Source of the DNA: Planctomycetia bacterium
GTDB taxonomy: Bacteria > Planctomycetota > Planctomycetia > Gemmatales > Gemmataceae
Assembly: GCA_025356615.1 (NCBI GenBank)
Contig: JANXSH010001340.1
Span: 1-5,087 of the forward strand
Length of the DNA stretch: 5,087 bases
Direction: 5' to 3'
Position numbers and translations under genes: made by a program
In this document: in pieces, positions 1 through 5,087 of the stretch
Layout of the letters: each line of letters starts with the position of its first letter
Numbering within the stretch: position 1 is the first letter of the stretch
Notes under the pieces: model-generated
The model's input: the letters and a program-made list of their open reading frames with translations, nothing else
Database searches by the model: none
What the model was told of the DNA's origin: nothing

Positions 1-191
1 AAGCGTTTGTTCAGTAAGCGTGGATCGACGCAAACTGCTTCGCTGAGGGCACGTTTTTCAAAGACTTGGCAAGGAGACTATATCGTTCCTCCTTTGCCGG
101 CTTGGGTTTGCGCCGATAAAATAACTCCTAAACCCTAGTCAGAGACGACCCGTGGTTCATTCCGTGAGTTAGGTCATCCGGTCCACCCAGT
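1..191. other. Intergenic region without a gene, lower GC
   Basis: I find no open reading frame of useful length on either strand, no tRNA-like cloverleaf and no repeat array here. The stretch is visibly richer in A and T than the coding DNA to its right. It lies downstream of the minus-strand gene ending at 192. The only structure that stands out is the imperfect hairpin at 68-98, listed separately. The window edge cuts the region, so it may be part of a longer spacer. Confidence 0.6.
66..98 (-). terminator. Imperfect hairpin, possible terminator of the minus-strand operon
   Basis: The arms AAGGAG (71-76) and CTCCTT (89-94) pair perfectly across a 12-nt loop. The stem continues with GGC (68-70) against GCC (96-98) after a single bulged T at 95. 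It sits about 95 nt beyond the stop codon of the minus-strand gene at 192-617. Read on the minus strand it is followed only by a weak, interrupted T-rich stretch, so it is not a canonical intrinsic terminator. It could equally be an mRNA 3'-end stabiliser or chance. Confidence 0.25.
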
Positions 192-617
192 TCACTCCTC
201 GATCCGCATCGAGGTCGCGATCGCGTGGAGTGCGGCCTCGTAATCCGGGTCGTCCACGTCGCTGAACTGGCACAGCAAGAGTACCGTCCCGGCGGGGCCG
301 AAGAAGCACCGCGTCCACGCCTGATTCGCGATGTCGAGGCTGAAGAACGCGATGTCGTGGCCGATGGCCATCTCGCCTGCGATCGCCTCGATCGCCGAGG
401 TCGCCTCCAGGTCGGGGTAGACCGACTTCAGCGAGGCGAGGGCCGCCTCGACGACCTCCACCGCCTCGGGCATGCCGCGATCGAGGCGGACCACCGCGAA
501 GGCCGCGCCGTTGCTCTGGAGCGTGACCGTCCAGCCGTCCTCGCCCTCTTCGCGTTCGACCTTCCAGTGTGCCGGGTAGTCGAATGCGATCCCGTCATCC
601 GCGAACGTCTTCAGCAT
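192..617 (-). CDS. Small conserved-looking protein, DUF1795/PsbP-like (function unknown)
   Basis: The protein has 141 residues, no signal peptide and no membrane segment, so it is probably cytoplasmic. It opens with F-A-D-D-G-I-A-F-D-Y-P-A-H-W (residues 5-18). This 'F.YP..W' opening strand is typical of single-domain DUF1795/DcrB/PsbP-like proteins. Alternating beta strands follow (28-46), then a helix (50-66), further strands (85-117) and a C-terminal helix (125-137) ending TSMRIEE. That order fits the fold, but I place it in the family only by general resemblance. The ATG at 617 has an AGGA Shine-Dalgarno sequence 7 nt upstream that touches the stop codon of the peptidase gene. Only 10 nt separate the two genes, which suggests an operon with translational coupling. 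Coding is supported by the strong G/C third-position bias and by absence of a better frame. The substrate or partner is unknown. A role as accessory or immunity-like partner of the peptidase would be speculation. Confidence 0.82.
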   Translation of the reverse strand: MLKTFADDGIAFDYPAHWKVEREEGEDGWTVTLQSNGAAFAVVRLDRGMPEAVEVVEAALASLKSVYPDLEATSAIEAIAGEMAIGHDIAFFSLDIANQAWTRCFFGPAGTVLLLCQFSDVDDPDYEAALHAIATSMRIEE

Positions 618-627
618 GGCCCCGTCC

Positions 628-2214
628 TCAGTCTCCCCGTCGAATCACCTCCAGGGATTGTACTCGAATCACCTCCTCCGTCTCCGTCGTCGCCACGAGG
701 CGCAAGTGGAGTCGTCCCCTGGGCAACTCTTTGGGCAGGTCCAGGGAGAGCGTGAACGTCGTCCCCTCCGAGACGACTCTTTCCCCGACCACCTCGAACC
801 GATTCGCCCTGCGATAGTTGGCGAGCAACGCCTTGTCCTTGTCTCGACCCGCCTTCATCGGCACCGTTTCGAGGTCGAGCGGGCCGGACGCGGGGCTACG
901 CATGAGGGAGACTCGCACCGTGGCCCCGCGCATGCGATCGGGGAGCGTGCCGCGCACGCGGATCGAGGTTCCCGGCGCGATGCGCTTCACGCGGTCGAGC
1001 GTGATGTCGTCGGCGACCTGGGGCAATCGCAACGCGGGGTCGCCGAGTAGCGTGAACATTTCGAGGTGTTCCTGGCGCTGTGTCGCCTGCGGGATGCGCG
1101 GGTCGCCGTCCACCTGATCGAGGACGCGATAACTAAGGAAATCGATCGAGCCTTTCGAGACGCCCTCGAGCGCGCCGAGCCAGCAGTCGCCGAGTCGATC
1201 CGGCAACTTCGACCGGAAGGCACGGGCGAAGAGGCCGTCGCAGGCGAGTTGCACCATCGAGGCGAAGCAGACCCCGTGCGACCCGAGGACGGCGACGGGG
1301 CCGCGGGGGTTGCGCACGGCGGCGAGGCCGTAGCCCTCGCCGTCGCGCCCGGAGAGCTGGCACCCGTTGCACCCGAAGGTGATGAAGACGCTGCCGCCGT
1401 GGTCGATCCGCATCTCGCCCCAGTCGGCGCGGTCGAGGAACGCGGTCGTCGGCCCGCCGTAGAGACCGCCCGCGTCACTGTGGCCGAGGTAGAGGATGAA
1501 CGCCTGCCCGTCGCGAAGCATCTCCAGCGAGCGGGATCGCAACTCCTTGCCCGGCAAGCAGAACCGCGAGCCGTCCGCCGTGTAGACCGCACGGCCCACC
1601 CAGGTGGGGTGCATGCGGTCGAATCGCGCGAAGGCGACGTTCTCGACGAGGCGATCGACGACCGGGTTGTACGCTGGGACGCCTGCCAACACGGTGACGC
1701 GCCGCCGCCAGGCACCCGGCCCGTTGTCGCGCTCGAGTGCGAGGGTCTTGTCCACCATCGCCTTCACGTCGGCGACGTTCCGCGCCGGGAATCGGCCCAC
1801 GGCGACCGTCGGGAGGCGCTTCCCTTCCGCGCACCCGAACCCCGCATCGCTGGGCTGGCCGCGCATCCGGCCCGCCGTGCCCAACAGGGCAGGAACGACG
1901 CCCCGCCCAGCCCCGGCGACTGCGCCGACGAGCAGGATCGAGCTGCGCCCGGGATGGCTCTTCCAGAGCTTGCGGACGTGGTCGCGTAACGGGATCGCAT
2001 CGCCGACCGCGAGATCCCGGAACGACAACACGTCGCGCACGGCAACGACGACGACGCGGAGTCCTTGCTCGCGACGATGCTCGATCAGGGGGACGACGGC
2101 CTTCTCGTAGTCCGGGGCGACGACGACGATCCATTGCTCGACCGGCGGGGGGGCCGCAGCGCTGGCGTGCGTGTCGAGGATGAGGACGAGGAGCAGGGCA
2201 AGGGGGAGGCGCAT
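628..2214 (-). CDS. Secreted C25-family (gingipain-type) cysteine peptidase
   Basis: The 528-residue product is a probable exported endopeptidase of MEROPS family C25. Residues 1-20 form a signal peptide (MRLPLALLLVLILD..., cleavage near ASA-A). Residues 26-100 resemble the alpha/beta subdomain seen before the C25 catalytic core, with strands such as WIVVVAP, LRVVVVAV and SSILLVG. VGRFPARN (139-146) matches the 'GR.p' region of the family. The likely catalytic His is H245 in LYLGHSDAGG. The likely nucleophile is C282 in FITFGCNGC, with C285 as alternative; their spacing of about 37 residues is close to that in gingipains. LLGDPALRLP (389-398) is the usual C25 end-of-domain motif. Residues 400-528 look like a beta-sandwich tail. 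I see no Por-type sorting signal and no long pro-region. The ATG at 2214 has AGGA 8 nt upstream. It is the first gene of a pair with the small gene ending at 192. Its physiological substrate cannot be told. Confidence 0.9.
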   Translation of the reverse strand: MRLPLALLLVLILDTHASAAAPPPVEQWIVVVAPDYEKAVVPLIEHRREQGLRVVVVAVRDVLSFRDLAVGDAIPLRDHVRKLWKSHPGRSSILLVGAVAGAGRGVVPALLGTAGRMRGQPSDAGFGCAEGKRLPTVAVGRFPARNVADVKAMVDKTLALERDNGPGAWRRRVTVLAGVPAYNPVVDRLVENVAFARFDRMHPTWVGRAVYTADGSRFCLPGKELRSRSLEMLRDGQAFILYLGHSDAGGLYGGPTTAFLDRADWGEMRIDHGGSVFITFGCNGCQLSGRDGEGYGLAAVRNPRGPVAVLGSHGVCFASMVQLACDGLFARAFRSKLPDRLGDCWLGALEGVSKGSIDFLSYRVLDQVDGDPRIPQATQRQEHLEMFTLLGDPALRLPQVADDITLDRVKRIAPGTSIRVRGTLPDRMRGATVRVSLMRSPASGPLDLETVPMKAGRDKDKALLANYRRANRFEVVGERVVSEGTTFTLSLDLPKELPRGRLHLRLVATTETEEVIRVQSLEVIRRGD

Positions 2215-2261
2215 CGGGTCCGTCCTGGATGAAGGGGGCGATCAAAGATGCCGGAGGAGCG

Positions 2262-2290
2262 ACTATAGAAGGCTACGAAGCGACCCGCAA
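2262..2290 (-). promoter_or_regulatory. Putative sigma70-type promoter for the peptidase operon
   Basis: On the minus strand, TTGCGG (2285-2290) and TATAGT (2262-2267) are separated by exactly 17 nt. The -10 box matches TATAAT at five of six positions; the -35 box keeps only the TTG core plus little else. Transcription would begin near 2255, giving a leader of about 40 nt before the peptidase ATG at 2214. The position and spacing are good, but planctomycete promoters are poorly characterised, so this is a motif match only. Confidence 0.35.
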
Positions 2291-2479
2291 TCCCAAGCTG
2301 GTTCGCCACCTATCGAAGTCCTCGAAGACTCTCGGCGTCGAGGGCACCGAGTTTGTCCGGCATCGACCATCGAGTTGGTGTTCGACTACCGTTTCCAAGG
2401 CTCCTGTCCCAGGTATCGGGGTGACCAGGCTCCGCGATAGAGGTGGACAAATGTTGGGAGAGGAGCCACAATAACATCA

Positions 2480-2495
2480 CGAAATCTCGATTTCG
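2480..2495. promoter_or_regulatory. Near-palindrome upstream of the propeller gene, possible operator
   Basis: CGAAAT (2480-2485) and ATTTCG (2490-2495) form a perfect 6-bp inverted repeat around CTCG. The sequence is palindromic apart from the central two bases. It ends 36 nt before the ATG at 2532, where a dimeric repressor site or a 5'-UTR hairpin could lie. No regulator is encoded in the window, and a 6-bp arm can arise by chance. Confidence 0.25.
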
Positions 2496-2531
2496 GCGAC
2501 GACCGATTCTCTTGACAGGAATGGAATCTCC

Positions 2532-4301
2532 ATGAGTTATGCCGCGTCCCCTTCCGCCTACTCGCCTGCGACCTTGCCTGCCGAGCCGCAACTTCGCCTG
2601 TGGCCGGGGCTACTCGCCGTCCTGATCCAGTGGCTCATCATCAAGGTTCCGGGCTTCGCCGACCTCGATGGATTCTTCCAATTCATGGGTAAGCTCTACG
2701 GACCAATGATCGGGGCGCTGGGCGTCCTCGTCTGGTGGCTGTTCGCCAGCCGGGCGCGCTGGGCCGATCGACTGCTGATGCCGGTCCTCTGCGCGGCCTT
2801 CGGCGGGGCGACGTACTTCCTCGTCCACCCGACGTTCCAAAAAATGCCCTTCATCATGTACGGTCTGCCCGCCGTCACTACGGCATGGGTCGTCTGGCTG
2901 ACCGTCGCTGCTGGCATGTCCTGGTCGATTCGCCGAGCCGGTCTGGTACTGATGTTCCTACTCGCCTGGGGTGCATGCACCGCAGGGCGGTTCGACGGAG
3001 TGGACGGCGGCTTCAATGCGGAAATCAACTTTCGCTGGACCCCGACCGCCGAGCAACTCTTCCTCGCCGAGCGTTCGTCACGACAGGAGGACGCCCCCGA
3101 GGGAAAGGCGATCGAGAAGGTGCCGCAGACCGGCGATTGGCCCGGCTTCCGTGGCACGGACCGACTGGCGCGCCTGACCGGCTTCCGTATCGACACCGAC
3201 TGGTCCACCCCGCCGCGCGAATTGTGGCGGCACCGCGTCGGGCCGGGATGGTCCTCGTTCGCCGTCGTCGGCGACCGGCTCTTCACCCAGGAGCAGCACG
3301 GCAAGGACGAAGTCGTCGTCTGCTACCACACGAACACCGGCAAGCAGCGTTGGGTCTACGCCAACAAAGGCACACGCTTCGAGGAAGATGTCGCCGGTGC
3401 CGGGCCACGCGCGACGCCGACCTATCACGATGGCAAACTCTACGCGCTCGGCGCGAAGGGCACACTCGATTGCCTCGACGCGGCCACGGGGAAGCCGATC
3501 TGGACCGCCGACATCGTGGCGGACTCGAAGGCCAAGGAGCCGACGTGGGCCTTCTCCGCCTCGCCACTCGTGGCCAACGGCCTCGTGACGGTCTTCGCGG
3601 GTGGCCCCGATGGCAAGTCGGTCCTCGCCTACGACGCCAACACCGGCAAACTCGCCTGGGCATCGGGTGACGGCATCAACAGCTATAGTTCGACGCAACT
3701 CGTCCGACTCGGCGGGGTCGAACAGCTCGTCGTCCCCAGCGGCGAAGAACTCACCTCCCTCGACCCGACGACGGGCAAGGTTCTCTGGAAGCACGAATGG
3801 GCGATGGACAAGGGCATGGCCCGGTGCGTCCAGACTCCCGTCATCGACGACACGGACCTCTTGCTCGGCACGCCCTTCAACAAGGGGACGCGCCGCCTGA
3901 AGGTCACGAAGAAGGGCGACAACTGGATGGCGGAGGAGGTTTGGACGACGCTGAAGATCAGCCCGTATTTCAACGACCTCGTCATCCACGAGGGCCACCT
4001 CTACGGCTTCGACAGCACGTTCTTCACCTGCATCAGCCTGGAAGACGGGTCGAGCCGATGGCGCGTGCGCGGCTACGGCAGCGGGCAGGTTTTGCTCCTC
4101 GCGGACCAGGGGTTGCTCCTCATCCTGTCCGAAAAAGGCGAGGTCGCCCTCCTGAAGGCGGACCCGGCCGCGCACACGGTCCTCGGCAAGTTCCCCGCGT
4201 TGAAGGGGAAGACGTGGAACCATCCCGTCATCGCCGGAGGGAAACTGTTCGTCCGCAACGGCGAGGAGATGGCGTGCTTCGAGATGCGCGCCGAGAAGTA
4301 G
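2532..4301 (+). CDS. Membrane-anchored PQQ-like beta-propeller protein
   Basis: The protein has 589 residues. A 20-residue polar N-terminus is followed by about five hydrophobic helices near 22-39, 57-74, 80-98, 106-129 and 135-152. Arginine-rich loops at 73-80 and 132-135 place loops 2 and 4 in the cytoplasm, so the C-terminal domain should be periplasmic. Residues 202-208 (DWPGFRG) are the entry motif typical of planctomycete PQQ-like propellers. Blade repeats of the form 'D..TGK..W' occur at YHTNTGKQRWVY (265-276), LDAATGKPIWTA (315-326), YDANTGKLAWAS (367-378) and LDPTTGKVLWKH (410-421), with a degenerate one at ISLEDGSSRWRV (501-512). Residue evidence for true PQQ binding or dehydrogenase chemistry is lacking. 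A scaffold or binding role similar to BamB is equally possible. The ATG at 2532 has GGA 6 nt upstream and AGGA 11 nt upstream. The gene appears to be transcribed alone. Confidence 0.92.
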   Translation: MSYAASPSAYSPATLPAEPQLRLWPGLLAVLIQWLIIKVPGFADLDGFFQFMGKLYGPMIGALGVLVWWLFASRARWADRLLMPVLCAAFGGATYFLVHPTFQKMPFIMYGLPAVTTAWVVWLTVAAGMSWSIRRAGLVLMFLLAWGACTAGRFDGVDGGFNAEINFRWTPTAEQLFLAERSSRQEDAPEGKAIEKVPQTGDWPGFRGTDRLARLTGFRIDTDWSTPPRELWRHRVGPGWSSFAVVGDRLFTQEQHGKDEVVVCYHTNTGKQRWVYANKGTRFEEDVAGAGPRATPTYHDGKLYALGAKGTLDCLDAATGKPIWTADIVADSKAKEPTWAFSASPLVANGLVTVFAGGPDGKSVLAYDANTGKLAWASGDGINSYSSTQLVRLGGVEQLVVPSGEELTSLDPTTGKVLWKHEWAMDKGMARCVQTPVIDDTDLLLGTPFNKGTRRLKVTKKGDNWMAEEVWTTLKISPYFNDLVIHEGHLYGFDSTFFTCISLEDGSSRWRVRGYGSGQVLLLADQGLLLILSEKGEVALLKADPAAHTVLGKFPALKGKTWNHPVIAGGKLFVRNGEEMACFEMRAEK

Positions 4302-4327
4302 ACGCGGAGCGATCAACCGAGGGAATG

Positions 4328-4346
4328 CCCCGCCGTCGAGGTGGGG
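4328..4346 (+). terminator. GC-rich hairpin after the propeller gene
   Basis: CCCCGCC (4328-4334) pairs with GGTGGGG (4340-4346) across the loop GTCGA, a 7-bp stem with one G-U pair, starting 27 nt after the propeller stop codon. No T-run follows, so it would be a weak or Rho-assisted terminator, or an mRNA end stabiliser. Its 3' arm is also the start of a competing 9-bp pairing (4342-4350 with 4381-4389). Confidence 0.35.
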
Positions 4347-4389
4347 AGGCTTCACGTTGGTTGTCTATTCAGAGGGAACTGCCTCCCCA
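4342..4389. repeat. 9-bp perfect inverted repeat, alternative pairing
   Basis: TGGGGAGGC (4342-4350) is the exact reverse complement of GCCTCCCCA (4381-4389), with a 30-nt spacer. Pairing here cannot coexist with the hairpin at 4328-4346, and it crosses the long stem at 4353-4438. The spacer could therefore adopt at least two exclusive folds if transcribed. Confidence 0.4.
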
Positions 4390-4438
4390 GGGTTCCGCCT
4401 GGAGCGCGACGCATCTGCGCGTGTAGATAACCAACGTG
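4353..4438. repeat. 16-bp inverted repeat bordering the IS left end
   Basis: The arm at 4353-4368 (CACGTTGGTTGTCTAT) is matched by the arm at 4423-4438 (GTAGATAACCAACGTG), read as reverse complement. Fourteen of 16 positions are exact and the other two would be G-U pairs in RNA, so the whole stem can form. The 54 nt inside can make smaller hairpins: GGAAC/GTTCC (4375-4379 and 4392-4396) or CCAGG/CCTGG (4387-4391 and 4398-4402), plus GCGC/GCGC (4404-4407 and 4417-4420). The right arm ends within the first two bases of the predicted IS end. It may be a chromosomal palindromic element that the IS inserted next to, or part of the element itself. Confidence 0.5.
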
Positions 4439-4448
4439 TAGATTGGAC

Positions 4449-4487
4449 CCCGGAAACGGGACCACTCGATAAGCAATCGAGTGATCC
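4449..4487 (+). promoter_or_regulatory. Leader hairpins upstream of orfA
   Basis: Two hairpins lie between the IS left end and orfA. The first is CCCG-GAAA-CGGG (4449-4460), a 4-bp stem closed by a GNRA-type tetraloop. The second is stronger: CACTCGAT (4463-4470) pairs perfectly with ATCGAGTG (4476-4483) around AAGCA, and after one C/A mismatch three more pairs (4459-4461 with 4485-4487) extend it. They share bases 4459-4460, so only one can be complete at a time. The second ends 6 nt before the orfA ribosome site GGGGG (4494-4498). A role in shielding transposase from outside transcription is known for some other IS families, but is only inferred here. Confidence 0.45.
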
Positions 4488-4503
4488 AAGAAAGGGGGAC
4501 GAG

Positions 4504-4788
4504 ATGGGACGACAGCGGAAGAACTACTCGGCGGCGTTCGAGGCCCAGGTCGCGCTGGCCGCGATCCGGGGCGACTGCACCGCCCACGAACTGGCGGCCA
4601 AGCACGGCCTGCACCCGACCCTCATCAGCAACTGGAAGACCGCCCTGCTCGGCGGGGCCGAATCCTTCTTCACCAGCGGCGGCAAGCCCGCCGCCGACGA
4701 ACGGCCCGACCCCGCCGAACTCTTCGAGCAGATCGGCAGGCTGAAGATGGAACTGGAGTGGCTGAAAAAAAAACTCCCTGACGGCTGA
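4504..4788 (+). CDS. IS3-family transposase OrfA (DNA-binding subunit)
   Basis: This 94-residue protein is the usual length for IS3 OrfA. It recognises the element's ends and normally also exists as the N-terminal half of the OrfAB transposase. RQRKNYSAAFEAQVALAAIRG (residues 3-23) begins the HTH_Tnp_1 domain. The helix-turn-helix is at about 24-47 (CTAHELAAKHGLHPTLISNWKTAL). A leucine-zipper heptad follows with L73, I77, L80, L84 and L87, the typical OrfA multimerisation segment, ending in the conserved LEWLKKK. The ATG at 4504 is preferred because GGGGG lies 5 nt upstream and family proteins begin here. An in-frame ATG at 4357 would start outside the element. The last lysine codons lie in the A9 run at 4765-4773, beyond which orfB continues in a different frame. 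Confidence 0.93.
   Translation: MGRQRKNYSAAFEAQVALAAIRGDCTAHELAAKHGLHPTLISNWKTALLGGAESFFTSGGKPAADERPDPAELFEQIGRLKMELEWLKKKLPDG
4765..4773 (+). promoter_or_regulatory. A9 run at the orfA/orfB frame junction
   Basis: Nine consecutive A residues occupy the orfA lysine codons 88-90. Upstream, the orfB frame is closed by TGA at 4763-4765; downstream it is open and encodes OrfB. The frame change must therefore occur within or just after this run. The -1 frame used by ordinary IS3 frameshifting meets TGA at 4779-4781 and cannot give OrfAB. Transcripts with one A fewer (or two more) would fuse the two parts. Runs of nine A are known slippage sites for bacterial RNA polymerase, as in Thermus thermophilus dnaX. 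A simple insertion or sequencing error is the alternative. Confidence 0.55.
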
Positions 4789-5087
4789 TGTCGCGCGCGC
4801 CCTGATCGACGAGACGCACCCCAGCCTCAGCGTGCGTCGCCAGTGCGAGCTGCTCGGCCTGAGTCGCTCGAGTCTCTACTACGAGGCCATCCCCGAGTCA
4901 CCGGAGGACCTGCGTCTGATGAACCTGATCGACAGACGATACACCGACCGCCCTTTCTACGGCTCCAGGCGCGTGGCCGCCTGGCTAAACCTGGACATGG
5001 GGGAGCGGGTCAACCGCAAGAGGGTGCAACGGCTGATGCGTCTGATGGCCTGGAGGCGATCCACCCCAAGCCCCGGCTGTCGGCGGG
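4772..5087 (+). pseudogene. IS3-family transposase OrfB, 5' part, frame-disrupted
   Basis: From 4772 the frame starting at position 4775 encodes the N-terminal region of IS3 OrfB, including PSLSVRRQCELLGLSRSSLYYEA (4820-4888) and then the HTH_21 region with LIDRRYTDRPFYGSRRVAAWL (4922-4984), followed by VNRKRVQRLMRLM (5009-5047). After that the frame would read AWRRSTPSPGC, whereas the family continues GLEAI.PKPRLS. That expected text (LEAIHPKPRLSAG) appears in the frame starting at 5050, so one G appears to be missing from the G run at 5047-5048. The DDE catalytic core (rve domain) lies beyond the window. There is no ATG near the start of the reading frame and no ribosome site, so expression needs joining to orfA across the A9 run. 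I call it a pseudogene because of the second frame break; an assembly error would restore an intact gene. Confidence 0.65.

Larger units (their letters stand above)
2215..2531. other. Divergent intergenic region
   Basis: This 317-nt gap separates the divergently transcribed peptidase (minus) and propeller (plus) genes, so it should hold both promoters. I find a reasonable minus-strand promoter (2262-2290) and a 16-nt near-palindrome (2480-2495). I find no convincing -35/-10 pair for the plus-strand gene. Short reading frames cross the region on both strands, but none has a recognisable product or a good ribosome site. Confidence 0.6.
4437..5087 (+). mobile_element. IS3-family insertion sequence, left part
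   Basis: The element is identified by an IS3-type orfA (4504-4788) followed by an overlapping orfB in another frame. I place the left end at about 4437, because IS3 ends begin with TG and a GC-rich end-like sequence follows (TGTAGATTGGACCCC, 4437-4451). This boundary is a guess: the right end, with its matching inverted repeat and target duplication, lies outside the window. An 8-nt direct repeat, GTGTAGAT, occurs at 4421-4428 and 4436-4443, straddling the predicted boundary. Two frame anomalies (the A9 run at 4765-4773 and near 5047) suggest an unusual or decaying copy. Confidence 0.8.

Noticed and set aside
88..95. AAAGGAGG, a perfect Shine-Dalgarno-like sequence on the minus strand in the left spacer
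   Set aside because: No ATG, GTG or TTG with an open frame follows at suitable distance; it is part of the imperfect hairpin at 66-98.
136..165. GTGGTTCATTCC, resembling a tRNA T-arm
   Set aside because: No paired T stem, acceptor stem or anticodon arm can be built around it.
1066..1989. Open frame of 307 codons on the plus strand opposite the peptidase gene
   Set aside because: Low-complexity, Arg/Ala/Glu-rich translation without motifs; the minus strand carries the C25 catalytic and end-of-domain motifs.
2229..2474. 81-codon plus-strand frame in the divergent intergenic region
   Set aside because: No recognisable family, no convincing ribosome site, and it would overlap the putative peptidase promoter; I cannot separate it from chance.
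2512..2517. Perfect TTGACA -35 hexamer just upstream of the propeller gene
   Set aside because: A -10 box at normal spacing would fall inside the coding sequence after the ATG at 2532, and the bases there are not a good match; transcripts would miss the start codon.
3078..4355. Long open frame (425 codons) on the minus strand opposite the propeller gene
   Set aside because: It is a shadow produced by GC-biased codon use of the real plus-strand gene. It has no recognisable domain, whereas the plus strand shows clear propeller repeats.
4357..4503. Upstream in-frame extension of orfA starting at the ATG at 4357
   Set aside because: It would begin outside the IS within the palindromic spacer, and family proteins begin at the ATG at 4504, which has a good ribosome site.
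4788..4805. ATG overlapping the orfA stop codon (TGATG) as a possible coupled orfB start
   Set aside because: This ATG is in the wrong frame for OrfB and meets TGA after five codons.

Overview
The window looks like chromosomal DNA of a high-GC planctomycete, probably of the Gemmataceae/Isosphaeraceae type. This is inferred from three things: a membrane-anchored PQQ-like beta-propeller protein carrying the WPGFRG motif common in that phylum, an exported stand-alone C25 (gingipain-type) peptidase, and strongly G/C-biased third codon positions. No marker gene is present, so the assignment is an inference.

Layout: (1) Positions 1-191 hold no gene and are visibly less GC-rich than the rest; the only structure seen is one imperfect hairpin. 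(2) Positions 192-2214, minus strand, are a probable two-gene operon. A secreted C25-family cysteine peptidase (528 aa, signal peptide) is followed after 10 nt by a small 141-aa protein of unrecognised function that resembles DUF1795/PsbP-like single-domain proteins. (3) Positions 2215-2531 form a divergent intergenic region with a plausible minus-strand promoter and a 16-nt near-palindrome. (4) Positions 2532-4301, plus strand, encode a 589-aa protein with about five N-terminal membrane helices and a periplasmic PQQ-like beta-propeller. (5) Positions 4302-4436 are a short, highly structured spacer with several inverted repeats, two of which are mutually exclusive. (6) From about position 4437 to the window end lies the left part of an IS3-family insertion sequence: putative left end, leader hairpins, orfA, a run of nine A residues, and the 5' part of orfB.

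The IS is the most interesting part. orfB lies in the +1 (= -2) frame relative to orfA, not the -1 frame normal for IS3 elements, and it has no start codon of its own near its beginning. The junction is exactly the A9 run, so either transcriptional slippage joins the frames or the element is indel-damaged. About 275 nt further on, orfB shows a second frame break: one G seems to be missing from a conserved motif. This favours a decaying copy or assembly errors.

The chromosomal genes appear to be separate cell-envelope functions (exported proteolysis; a membrane-anchored propeller). Nothing in the window ties them into one pathway. I see no CRISPR array, tRNA, rRNA or recognisable defence system.
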